A DNA stretch of 64,000 nucleotides. Origin: JALCRY01 sp050946575 (GTDB lineage: Bacteria; Bacillota; Clostridia; Peptostreptococcales; Anaerovoracaceae). The DNA is taken from the NCBI GenBank assembly GCA_050946575.1, contig JBMNVB010000002.1, positions 1-64,000 on the forward strand. Reading direction: 5' to 3'. The translations under genes were made by a program, and so were the position numbers. Positions 24,552 to 32,280 of this stretch are shown piece after piece. The number at the start of each line of letters is the position of its first letter. Position 1 is the stretch's first letter. The notes under the pieces are model-generated. The model had not been told where the DNA came from. It worked only from the letters and a program-made list of their open reading frames with translations, and did not search any database.

Positions 24552-25682
24552 ATGGCGGACGCGGTCACATATGAATTACTGCATAAGGATAATAATACTA
24601 AGGCGAGGCGCGGGAGACTGACCACGCCTCACGGGACGGTCGAGACGCCGGTGTTCATGCCGGTCGGGACGCAGGCGACTGTGAAGGCGATGAGGCCGGA
24701 GCAGGTCGCGGAGCTCGGAGCTCAGATCATCCTTTCGAACACATATCATCTCTATCTCCGGCCCGGATCTGATGTCATCAGAGAGGCAGGAGGTCTGCAT
24801 AAGTTCATGAACTGGAACGGGCCGATCCTTACGGACAGCGGCGGGTTCCAGGTGTTCAGTCTCGCGGATCTTCGCGACATTTCGGAAGAGGGCGTGAAGT
24901 TCAGGTCCTACATCGACGGGTCGAAGCATTTCTTCACGCCTGAAAAATCAATGCAGGTGCAGGAGGATCTCGGCTCCGACATCATCATGGCGTTCGATGA
25001 ATGCGCTCCGTATCCTTCGGAATATGAGTATGTGAAGCAGTCCGTGGAGCTTACGACAAGGTGGCTGAAACGCTGTAAAGAAGCCCACGTGAATACGGAA
25101 AAGCAGTCGCTGTTCGGCATCATGCAGGGCGGGATGTATAAGGATCTGCGCAGGAAGAGCGCTGAGGACATCGTCGCGCTGGATCTCCCCGGCTACGCGA
25201 TAGGCGGGCTCTCTGTCGGTGAACCGAAAGAGCTCATGCTCGATATACTGGACGACTGTGTTGATTTCCTCCCGGCGGACAGGCCGCGTTATCTCATGGG
25301 CGTCGGAACGCCGGATTACCTTTTTGAAGGGGTGGAACGCGGCATTGATATGTTCGACTGCGTGCTGCCCACGAGGATAGCTCGGAACGGGACCGCCCTC
25401 ACGAGCTGCGGGCCGGTTAACATAAAAAACGCGAAATTCGAACGCGACTTCACTCCGCTCGACCACGAATGCGGCTGCTACACCTGCACGCATTACTCCC
25501 GGGCGTACTTAAGGCATGTATTTAAGTCGAACGAGATCATCTCCTCGATGCTGCTTTCGAATCATAATCTCTATTTTCTGGTGAAGACGATGGAGCGGAT
25601 CAGAAAGGCGATCGAAAAGGACAGATTCATGGAGTATAAAGAAGAATTCTATCGCAAGTATTACGGAACTCTGCAGGAGTAG
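24552..25682 (+). CDS. tgt: tRNA-guanine transglycosylase
   Basis: A 376-residue bacterial TGT that exchanges guanine-34 for preQ1. The catalytic aspartates sit in ILTDSGGFQVFSLA and FDCVLPTRIARNG; the zinc site is CGCYTCTHYSRAYLRHV (C-x-C-x2-C with a later His, NHNL). The GGLSVGEPKE motif is also present. Together with queA it makes the queuosine branch of the operon. The genes for preQ1 synthesis are not in the window, so preQ1 may be salvaged or made elsewhere. Confidence 0.96.
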   Translation: MADAVTYELLHKDNNTKARRGRLTTPHGTVETPVFMPVGTQATVKAMRPEQVAELGAQIILSNTYHLYLRPGSDVIREAGGLHKFMNWNGPILTDSGGFQVFSLADLRDISEEGVKFRSYIDGSKHFFTPEKSMQVQEDLGSDIIMAFDECAPYPSEYEYVKQSVELTTRWLKRCKEAHVNTEKQSLFGIMQGGMYKDLRRKSAEDIVALDLPGYAIGGLSVGEPKELMLDILDDCVDFLPADRPRYLMGVGTPDYLFEGVERGIDMFDCVLPTRIARNGTALTSCGPVNIKNAKFERDFTPLDHECGCYTCTHYSRAYLRHVFKSNEIISSMLLSNHNLYFLVKTMERIRKAIEKDRFMEYKEEFYRKYYGTLQE

Positions 25683-25690
25683 CGAATTAT

Positions 25691-25718
25691 GAAGCGGGGC
25701 GCCCGCTTCTGTTTTTTT
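25691..25718 (+). terminator. Terminator after tgt
   Basis: Perfect 8-bp stem GAAGCGGG / CCCGCTTC with loop GCG (25691-25709) followed by seven T (25712-25718). Confidence 0.88.
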
Positions 25719-25834
25719 CACAGGCGGCGCATGCGCTTTATGTAAACTGCCAGTATCAATACGGCGCTCGCCGTCCAGGCGGCAGGGCTGGCCGCCACGA
25801 TGGCCGTGTATCCGAATGAGAAAATAATTTCAGA
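25718..25834 (-). pseudogene. Remnant of a MATE-type efflux protein C-terminus
   Basis: On the minus strand a stop at 25718-25720 closes an open frame reading approximately SEIIFSFGYTAIVAASPAAW ... LILAVYIKRMRRL. This membrane helix with a basic end resembles the last helix of MATE transporters (compare the intact MATE gene at 38160). No start or upstream domain is present; the frame runs into unrelated sequence upstream of the next gene. I treat it as a decayed fragment. The family call rests on a short stretch. Confidence 0.35.
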
Positions 25835-25886
25835 GGTTGATTTCTTTTTCCATATGTGAGAAAAATGAATCAGCGGAGGTGAACAT

Positions 25887-26549
25887 ATGGGCAATATTTA
25901 TTATGAACCCGGATGCGCGTTCGAGTTATATAAACCTGAAACATCAGTCAGGATGATGGAATATCTCAAAAAGCATTATCCTGACATCCGCCGTTATGAC
26001 ACATGCTGCAGGCATGAAATTACGATACCGAAGGGCTCCACTGTCATTATTGTATGCTCGAGCTGCGCCATGCGTCTGAAAGAGCAGGATAATACCCTGG
26101 ATCTGAAATCGTTATGGAGCGTAATCCATGAGAACGGAGACTATCCGCTGCCTTCGTACAACGGAATGAAGGTAAGCGTGCATGACTCATGCACGGCAAA
26201 GGAAACGCCTTCTATCCATCATGAGGTCAGGACACTGTTAAAGGATATGGACATTGATATTATTGAAAATAAATATAACTGCATGCAGTCCATATGCTGC
26301 GGCGACAGTCTGTACGGGATAGTATCTGATGATAAGGCCCTCGAAGCGATGAGGAAAAGAGCGGGATCAATGCCGTGTGAGAAGGTGGTTACATACTGCA
26401 TATCCTGTATGAATGCCATTTACAGCGGAGGAAGGACACCGTTATTATTGACGGATCTTATCTTAGGAGAAGAGACAGTTCCGCCGGTCAGCAGGATGTC
26501 TCACGATGAATGGATGAGCGGGCAGCTCGAGTATATCGAAAGGCATTGA
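25887..26549 (+). CDS. Stand-alone double CCG-domain (HdrB-like cysteine-rich) protein
   Basis: A 220-residue cysteine-rich protein. Two copies of the CCG pattern are visible. The first is PGCAFELY, then TCCRHE and CSSCAMRL; the second is HDSCTAKETPSIHHEVR, then CCGDSLYG and YCISCMNAIY. CCG domains bind iron-sulfur clusters in heterodisulfide reductase subunit B, GlpC and lactate-utilisation proteins. There is no flavin or ferredoxin domain and no partner gene adjacent, so the electron donor is unknown. AGCGGAGG precedes the ATG, and a terminator follows. Function cannot be given beyond a redox role. Confidence 0.65.
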   Translation: MGNIYYEPGCAFELYKPETSVRMMEYLKKHYPDIRRYDTCCRHEITIPKGSTVIIVCSSCAMRLKEQDNTLDLKSLWSVIHENGDYPLPSYNGMKVSVHDSCTAKETPSIHHEVRTLLKDMDIDIIENKYNCMQSICCGDSLYGIVSDDKALEAMRKRAGSMPCEKVVTYCISCMNAIYSGGRTPLLLTDLILGEETVPPVSRMSHDEWMSGQLEYIERH

Positions 26550-26573
26550 CGGGATTGATCTCATATGCAAGAG

Positions 26574-26613
26574 AAGAGCAGGCACCCGGCCGTGGATCGC
26601 CTGCTCTTATTTT
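26574..26613 (+). terminator. Terminator after the CCG-domain gene
   Basis: Ten-base-pair stem AAGAGCAGGC / GCCTGCTCTT with a 15-base loop, followed by ATTTTC. Confidence 0.65.
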
Positions 26614-26638
26614 CTGATATCAGATTATTAAAGTTCAA

Positions 26639-27790
26639 TTATATCTTCTTCCTCCTCATAAGGAGCACTATCAGTCCTCCCGATGTCGCCAGCAATGCTG
26701 ACAATAAAGGCAGCATAGATCCGCCGCCATATCCTGTCGGCGGTATTCCGGCCGCTCCGGCAGCGGGAGAGTCAAGGACGTTGACATATACTTTTATCCC
26801 GGTGACCTCGCTGTAGTTCGCGGTGTCATCCGGAGTGTATGTCGCCGTGAATGATGTTGTGTTCAATCCGACATCTCCGACGGATGTACTGAGGCTCTGC
26901 TCGAAACTGTATCCGTCAGGCAAAGGCACGTCCGAAAGCGTCTGACCGTAATATGCCGTAACGGTAAGCGGATCGGTAACTTCAGGGACGGCTTTCGCTA
27001 CATTCATAATCACTTTAATGCCGCTCACATCGTTATAGTGATCCGTATCGCTCGCCGTGAATGAAGCCGTGAACGAAGTCGTATCCGTTCCGGCGTTTCC
27101 GACGGACGTCGACAGATCCTGTTCGAAGGCGTAAGTACCGGAATCCGACGTCGGAAGCTGATCCGCCACGTCAGCGAGCGTCTGCCCGTAAGTTGCGGAA
27201 ATGCTGACCGGATCGTCAGGCGTCGCTTTTTTTACCGTGATCTGACAAGGTGCAGAGCAAGATGAGTATGTAGAATCCGTAGGAGTAAAATAGCAATAAT
27301 CGTTGAAGAGCCAGCGGGTGCCTATATCTCCTACCTTTTCTGTAAGCTTATTCGGATACCAGGCGAATGTTCCGTATTCTGATGCGGGAATAGAGACGTC
27401 TGCAAATGTCTGTCCGTATTCTGCAGTGACAGGCGAAGGATAGTCGATCACCAGATATGGAAATTCTGTGCTCACCCCGCCGTATGTAACAGTCCCGGTA
27501 TATTCTCCCGCACTAAGGCCGCTAGGCATAGGCGATATCACATAACCCTGCGTTTCCGAGAGGTCCAGGTCCTCTGTCGTTCCGTCACTGTAAGTCACCG
27601 TGATCACCATTTGGGGCGTGACTGGTGTGTCGTCGACCAAATAAGTGTTCCCGGTAATACTTTTTATGGCAATAGACTCTACGGTCGCAGCTTTTGCATG
27701 CTGCGCAGGAATCATCGGTATCAGTGCGGCCGTCATGGCCAGCACAATAAACGCGCATATGATTTTAACGATCGATTTTCTGTTTTTCAT
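26639..27790 (-). CDS. Sortase-type cell-wall protein with Ig-like YGQT repeats
   Basis: A 383-residue exported protein: N-terminal signal peptide (basic start, IVKIICAFIVLAMTAALIPM, then AQHAKA), a first Ig-like region (YSDGTTEDLDL), then three repeats each opening with YGQTF/LxDV. The second and third share EQxLSTSVGxxGxxTTSFTA and end in SGIKV/TGIKV. The C-terminus has IPPTG, a hydrophobic helix and RRKKI, a sortase-type anchor (variant of LPxTG). The start at 27790 is chosen because the signal peptide begins there; 18 upstream codons lack support. Role is probably adhesion or a structural surface layer. No sortase gene is nearby. Confidence 0.7.
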   Translation of the reverse strand: MKNRKSIVKIICAFIVLAMTAALIPMIPAQHAKAATVESIAIKSITGNTYLVDDTPVTPQMVITVTYSDGTTEDLDLSETQGYVISPMPSGLSAGEYTGTVTYGGVSTEFPYLVIDYPSPVTAEYGQTFADVSIPASEYGTFAWYPNKLTEKVGDIGTRWLFNDYCYFTPTDSTYSSCSAPCQITVKKATPDDPVSISATYGQTLADVADQLPTSDSGTYAFEQDLSTSVGNAGTDTTSFTASFTASDTDHYNDVSGIKVIMNVAKAVPEVTDPLTVTAYYGQTLSDVPLPDGYSFEQSLSTSVGDVGLNTTSFTATYTPDDTANYSEVTGIKVYVNVLDSPAAGAAGIPPTGYGGGSMLPLLSALLATSGGLIVLLMRRKKI

Positions 27791-27929
27791 CTCGCTTCTC
27801 TCTTTTACTGTTTTCCACTCTTGGCATTTGTTTTTATCTGTCATTCAATTATAACCTATATAAATAAAAAATAAAGCGGATACTTAAATTTAAAATTTTA
27901 CAAAATGGCCGCAGATTATCATCAATGCA

Positions 27930-27962
27930 GAAAAATAATGGCAGAGATTTGAACTCTGCCAT
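27930..27962 (-). terminator. Terminator of the P-type ATPase gene
   Basis: Nine-base-pair stem ATGGCAGAG / CTCTGCCAT with loop ATTTGAA. On the minus strand TATTTTTC follows. Confidence 0.75.
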
Positions 27963-27963
27963 A

Positions 27964-29847
27964 TTATTCCGGCCGGTCCGCGTCTTTTACAGAGAGAAGA
28001 AGCAGAGAATTCATGACGACGAACACTGACCCGGCATTATGTACCAGCGCTCCGACGATGGCATTCAGAACACCGGTCGCGGCGAGTGCGGTCGCGAGAG
28101 CATTGATGGAAAGTGAAATGATGATATTCGTCCGGATTTTCTTCATGACCCTGCGGGAGAGGCAGATTAAATAGGGGACACGACTGATATCGTCCTGCGC
28201 CAGCACAACGTCGGACGATTCCACAGCGATATCCGAACCGATACCTCCCATGGCAATGGCCGCGTCGGCGGTGCGAAGAGCGACCGCATCATTGATGCCG
28301 TCTCCGATCATACAGATTTTATGTCCGTTTTCCTGATACTCCCGAATGATTTTCTGCTTATCGTCCGGAAGAAGTTCACTGCGGACATCGGACACATCTG
28401 CCTGTTCGGCGATCGCGTCAGCGGCAGCCTCGTTGTCTCCGGTAAGCAGTACCGATCCGACATGTATATCCCGGAGATTTCCTATCATCGGCGCCGCGCT
28501 TTCGCGCAGTGTGTCAGAAAGCGCGATCAGTCCGGCGGCTTTTCCGTCAACAGCCAGGAAGACGACCGTCGCACCGATATCCCGGTATTCGTCCACGAGC
28601 TTTTCATCGATCTTTATATTGTTTTCCGTCAGGAAATCGGCTTTTCCGACCAGAACGGATTTATCCCCGTATTTGGCGGTTATCCCTTTCCCCGGAGTGA
28701 CGATATAGTCTGCTGCCTGTTCAACGGTGCCTGCGGCGGCGCATATCGCCTGACCTATCGGATGTTCGGACCTCGCCTCGGCGGCCGCTGCGATATCCAG
28801 AATTTCTTTCTTTGTGAATTCAGAGGAAAGCAGCCTTGCTTCCTCGACCCCGAGTTTTCCGTATGTAAGCGTCCCGGTCTTATCGAAGGCTACCGTATCG
28901 ATCGCGGCGAATCGCTGCAGAGCTTCTCCGGATTTTACTATCATGCCGTATTTTGACGCGTTCCCGATCCCCGCCACGACAGCCGTGGGAGTCGCAAGGA
29001 TAAATGCGCACGGACATACCACTACCAGCACCGCAACAGCCCGCAGAAACGCGGCGGAAGAGTCGGAAAGGACAGCCAGGTTGATGAAGAACGTGGCGAC
29101 AGCAGCCGCGAATGCCGCAATGACGAGCCATGCGGCCCACTTATCCGCGAGACTGACTATCGGCGCCTTGTTTTTATCGGCCTGCTCTGCAAGGTCTATC
29201 ATTTTCTGAAGAGAACTGTCCGCAGCAGCAGTCGAGGCTGCATATTCAAATACGCCGGTCCTGTTGACAGTCCCGCTGATGACCTTATCTCCTGCAGTTT
29301 TATCGACAGGGATCGATTCGCCCGTCATGACGGACTGGTCAACGGCGGCGGTCCCGGAAGTGATGACGCCGTCGGTCGGAATAGTTTCTCCGGCAAGTAC
29401 AATAATCGTATCTCCGGCTTTTACATCTTCCACAGGTACTATTTTCTCTGCATTGCTGCGGCGTACCCGCGCCGTTTCCGGCATCAGCCGGATGAGATCA
29501 CTGATTCCTTTCTTCGCCCTGGCGGCGGTATAGTCTTCAAGGGCCGAGCCGATTTCCATTATGAAAGCGACTTCGCCGGCCGCAAAATATTCTTCTGCGA
29601 TAAGCGAGCCGACCAATGCGAGGGACACAAGAACATCGGCTGTAATATCGTGTTCTTCGATGACCGCTTTGACTGCGCCGAAAATGATCGGTATGCCGCA
29701 GAGAATAACAGCGATCCATGCCATATCGACTTTCCCCGGAAGTGTTGTCCATTTGCCCAGACTCAGCAGCAAAGCAATTCCGGAAATAACGATCCGTATG
29801 ATCCTGGACTTTGCTTCATCTGTAAACCATACCCTGATCCGATTCAT
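27964..29847 (-). CDS. Heavy-metal translocating P1B-type ATPase
   Basis: A 627-residue metal pump. Visible motifs: TGES actuator loop (175-178), CPC membrane metal site (278-280 in VVVCPCAFILATP), phosphorylation site DKTGT (322-326), HP motif (SEHPIGQA) and GDGIND hinge. There is no N-terminal metal-binding domain. The ATG at 29847 follows AAGGAG; an upstream extension of 40 codons lacks one and would cross the operator. The CPC-type site and the sequence around it fit Cd/Zn/Pb or Cu pumps; which metal is not certain. It is divergent from a TetR-type regulator and shares a perfect palindrome with it. Confidence 0.88.
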   Translation of the reverse strand: MNRIRVWFTDEAKSRIIRIVISGIALLLSLGKWTTLPGKVDMAWIAVILCGIPIIFGAVKAVIEEHDITADVLVSLALVGSLIAEEYFAAGEVAFIMEIGSALEDYTAARAKKGISDLIRLMPETARVRRSNAEKIVPVEDVKAGDTIIVLAGETIPTDGVITSGTAAVDQSVMTGESIPVDKTAGDKVISGTVNRTGVFEYAASTAAADSSLQKMIDLAEQADKNKAPIVSLADKWAAWLVIAAFAAAVATFFINLAVLSDSSAAFLRAVAVLVVVCPCAFILATPTAVVAGIGNASKYGMIVKSGEALQRFAAIDTVAFDKTGTLTYGKLGVEEARLLSSEFTKKEILDIAAAAEARSEHPIGQAICAAAGTVEQAADYIVTPGKGITAKYGDKSVLVGKADFLTENNIKIDEKLVDEYRDIGATVVFLAVDGKAAGLIALSDTLRESAAPMIGNLRDIHVGSVLLTGDNEAAADAIAEQADVSDVRSELLPDDKQKIIREYQENGHKICMIGDGINDAVALRTADAAIAMGGIGSDIAVESSDVVLAQDDISRVPYLICLSRRVMKKIRTNIIISLSINALATALAATGVLNAIVGALVHNAGSVFVVMNSLLLLSVKDADRPE

Positions 29848-29882
29848 GAACACGCTCCTTGCAATTTTGATTAGTGTCAGAT

Positions 29883-29910
29883 ACAATATGTTCTGAATGG
29901 AACATATTGT
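29883..29910. promoter_or_regulatory. Palindromic operator between P-type ATPase and TetR gene
   Basis: Perfect 11-bp inverted repeat ACAATATGTTC / GAACATATTGT with spacer TGAATG. It lies 36 bases before the ATPase start and about 115 bases before the tetR start, the right place for control of both. TetR binding is inferred. Confidence 0.65.
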
Positions 29911-30023
29911 TCTGTATCTTGATTTTATCTTTGGTATATAGGAGAAACAAGAATCAGTTTCAGGCATTTATTCCGTACCGAACAGAAAATCAAATATGTT
30001 TCGTAAAATGCAGGAGGATCATT

Positions 30024-30569
30024 ATGGACCGCAGGCAGAGAAAAACAAGGGAAGCGATTTTTCGGGCGTTCAGCAGTCTGCTTGCAGGGAAACATTACAG
30101 CCGGATAACCGTGCAGGATATCATTGATAAAGCGGATGTAGGCAGGACGACTTTTTATGCACATTTCCAGACAAAGGAAGATCTCCTTAATCAGATGTGC
30201 GAAGACATATTCAGCCATGTGTTTTCTTCCGTTGATAAACGGGAAGAAACGCATGATTTTTCTTCGCAGCCCGCAACGCTGTTCAATGAACTGACCCATC
30301 TTCTTTATCATCTGAGGGAGCAGCAGGATATTTCAAATCTTTTCTCCGGAGAAAGCGGGGATGTGTTCCTGAAGTACTTCAAGGAGCAGCTTGCGAGAGC
30401 TTTCGACGGGATGAAGGAACTGTTTCCGGAGTCAGTGCCGAAAGAATACGCAGAAATCTTCTACGTGACATCCTTTGCGGAGCTTGTATCAATGTGGATA
30501 AAGAAGGGATTCAGGGAATCTCCGGAAACGATTATCTGCTACTACTTTATTTTGACCAACTCGGAATAA
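30024..30569 (+). CDS. TetR/AcrR-family transcriptional regulator
   Basis: A 181-residue regulator with an N-terminal TetR helix-turn-helix (ITVQDIIDKADVGRTTFYAHFQTKEDLL, residues about 26-53) and a helical effector domain ending FYVTSFAELVSMWIKKGF, as in the DhaS-like/TetR_C_34 group. The start at 30024 has AGGAGG nine bases upstream; a longer frame overlaps the operator. It probably controls the divergent metal ATPase, which is unusual because such pumps are more often under ArsR or MerR regulators. Confidence 0.82.
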   Translation: MDRRQRKTREAIFRAFSSLLAGKHYSRITVQDIIDKADVGRTTFYAHFQTKEDLLNQMCEDIFSHVFSSVDKREETHDFSSQPATLFNELTHLLYHLREQQDISNLFSGESGDVFLKYFKEQLARAFDGMKELFPESVPKEYAEIFYVTSFAELVSMWIKKGFRESPETIICYYFILTNSE

Positions 30570-30652
30570 AATTGGCATAAGGATGAGGCAGTGATCAAGA
30601 GTCCGGAGCAGTCTGTGCGGTGGATAAGGGCAAGACGTGGAAATTGGACTTT

Positions 30653-31233
30653 AGTGACAGGAAAACTACCTGTCACCAGCGCTCAAAATCGATCTCGGTG
30701 ACAGGAAATACCTGTCACCAACGTCCAAAATCCGCATCGGTGACAGGAAAACTACCTGTCACCAACGCAAAAAATCGAGCCCGGTGACAGGAAATACCTG
30801 TCACCAGCGCTCAAAATCGATCTCGATGACAGGAAATACCTGTCACCAACGTCCAAAATCCGCATCGGTGACAGGAAAACTACCTGTCACCAACGCAAAA
30901 AATCGAGTCTGGTGACAGGAAATACCTGTCACCAGCGCTCAAAATCGATCCCGGTGACAGGAAATACCTGTCACCAACGTCCAAAATCCGCATCGGTGAC
31001 AGGAAAACTACCTGTCACCAACGCAAAAAATCGAGCCCGGTGACAGGAAATACCTGTCACCAGCGCTCAAAATCGATCCCGGTGACAGGAAATACCTGTC
31101 ACCAACGTCCAAAACCGACACAGGTGACAGTAATAATGACTGTCACCAAAGCTCAAAACCGACACAGGTGACAGTAAATCACTGTCACCAACGTCCAAAA
31201 TCCGCATCGGTGACAGTAAAAATGACTGTCACC
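30653..31233. repeat. Array of 14 palindromic units with a 128-bp higher-order period
   Basis: Fourteen hairpin units with stem GGTGACAGG, loop AAATA or AAAACTA, then CCTGTCACC. They are separated by 19-base spacers of three recurring types (starting AGCGCTCAAAATCGAT, AACGTCCAAAATCCGC and AACGCAAAAAATCGAG). Units start at 30653, 30697, 30739, 30783, 30825, 30867, 30911, 30953, 30995, 31039, 31081, 31123, 31167 and 31209. Three successive units (42, 44 and 42 bases) form a 128-base block that repeats at 30697, 30825, 30953 and, partly, 31081. The last three units carry GGTGACAGT / ACTGTCACC, a paired change. The flanks 30570-30652 and 31234-31283 show no gene. It is not a CRISPR. Function unknown. 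Confidence 0.93.
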
Positions 31234-31283
31234 AGCGCTCAAATCGGCATTTGTTGTAAAGATAAACGGAGGTGTCAGAGTAA

Positions 31284-32111
31284 ATGTTGAATATTGTCAT
31301 TCCCCAGTGGCAGGGAGGGGGACAGGATCTCAGTACATGGTATGGCGCGTTTGCGCTTCGCGACAGATATCTTGATGATAAGGATACTGTCACAGTTGAT
31401 ATCGGGAAAAATGATATCTCCCCGATGAAAAACAATATCCTCGGATATGAAGATATCATTCAGTCCATGGATAAGGTGAGTGCTGTACTGAATGAGAAAA
31501 GGCCTTCTAAAATATTTACGGTCGGAGGAGGTTGTGACGCCGATACGCCGTGCGCGGCATGGCTCAACAGAAAATACAACGGCGACATGGCCGTTGTCTA
31601 TATCGACGCGCACGGAGATCTCAATACGCCGGAAACATCTGAAAGCAAGCTGTATTACGGGATGTCGCTGAGGGCATTGCTGTCGGAATGCGATCCCGGC
31701 ATCGTCTCGAGGCTCGCGTCAACGATACATGCGGATCAGCTGATCATGTGCGCCGGGCGCGATTATGATCCGGAGGAGATCAGATATGTCAGTGAAAACG
31801 GGATATCAGCTTTTTCGGTGGAGCAGCTGGAACAGGATCCGGAGGCTGTCGCAAAAGAAATTATCAGTAAGGGGATAAAGCATGTATATATCCATGTTGA
31901 TCTGGATTCCCTGGATCCGGAAGAGTTCTCACTTACACCGGTGCCTGAACCGGAAGGTCTGAAAGGGGATACACTGAATTCAATACTAATGTCGGTAAAA
32001 GCAAGCGGCGTCGTGGTCGTCGGCATGGGCCTGACGGAATATGCGGGCACTGCCGGGGACGGAGGCAGCGCTATTGTCGAGTCATTAGTATCCTTCGGAA
32101 CAAATATATAG
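31284..32111 (+). CDS. Arginase/agmatinase superfamily protein with an altered metal site
   Basis: A 275-residue ureohydrolase-fold protein. The conserved metal motifs are YIDAHGDLN (D108, H110, D112) and HVDLDSLDP (D206, D208, D211). The usual first motif GGDHS reads GGGCDAD here, so the first histidine ligand is replaced by C84. Some uncharacterised members of the superfamily have cysteine at this place, so it may be a distinct subgroup and not an arginase. GGAGGTG precedes the ATG, directly after the palindromic array; a terminator follows. Substrate unknown. Confidence 0.72.
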   Translation: MLNIVIPQWQGGGQDLSTWYGAFALRDRYLDDKDTVTVDIGKNDISPMKNNILGYEDIIQSMDKVSAVLNEKRPSKIFTVGGGCDADTPCAAWLNRKYNGDMAVVYIDAHGDLNTPETSESKLYYGMSLRALLSECDPGIVSRLASTIHADQLIMCAGRDYDPEEIRYVSENGISAFSVEQLEQDPEAVAKEIISKGIKHVYIHVDLDSLDPEEFSLTPVPEPEGLKGDTLNSILMSVKASGVVVVGMGLTEYAGTAGDGGSAIVESLVSFGTNI

Positions 32112-32130
32112 ATCTGAAGTCCGGTCTGAC

Positions 32131-32170
32131 TGCCGGAGACGCTCTGCCGCAGCGGTCTCCGGCAAAATTT
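32131..32170 (+). terminator. Terminator after the arginase-like gene
   Basis: Ten-base-pair stem TGCCGGAGAC / GTCTCCGGCA, further inner pairing GCT/AGC, followed by AAATTTTTC. Confidence 0.8.
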
Positions 32171-32194
32171 TTCAACGAAGATGTAAATAAACTA

Positions 32195-32223
32195 TTGACA
32201 TCTAAGATGTAATAAGGTATATT
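32195..32223 (+). promoter_or_regulatory. Promoter of the sirtuin-macrodomain operon with overlapping operator
   Basis: TTGACA (32195-32200), 17 bases, TATATT (32218-32223). A perfect palindrome ACATCT-A-AGATGT (32198-32210) overlaps the -35 box and spacer, and a further AAGATGT half-site lies at 32178-32184. AAGATG half-sites recall those of Rrf2-family regulators such as NsrR, and an Rrf2-type gene is in this operon. Regulation by it is inference. Confidence 0.65.
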
Positions 32224-32280
32224 ACAAATACGAAATAACGTTTTCTCTGTTTCACAGTATTCAGGAAAGGGGAGGGAGCG

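Noticed and set aside
30653..31233. CRISPR array
   Set aside because: The repeats are short palindromes, the spacers themselves repeat in a three-type cycle, and there are no cas genes. The regular 128-base block is the wrong architecture.
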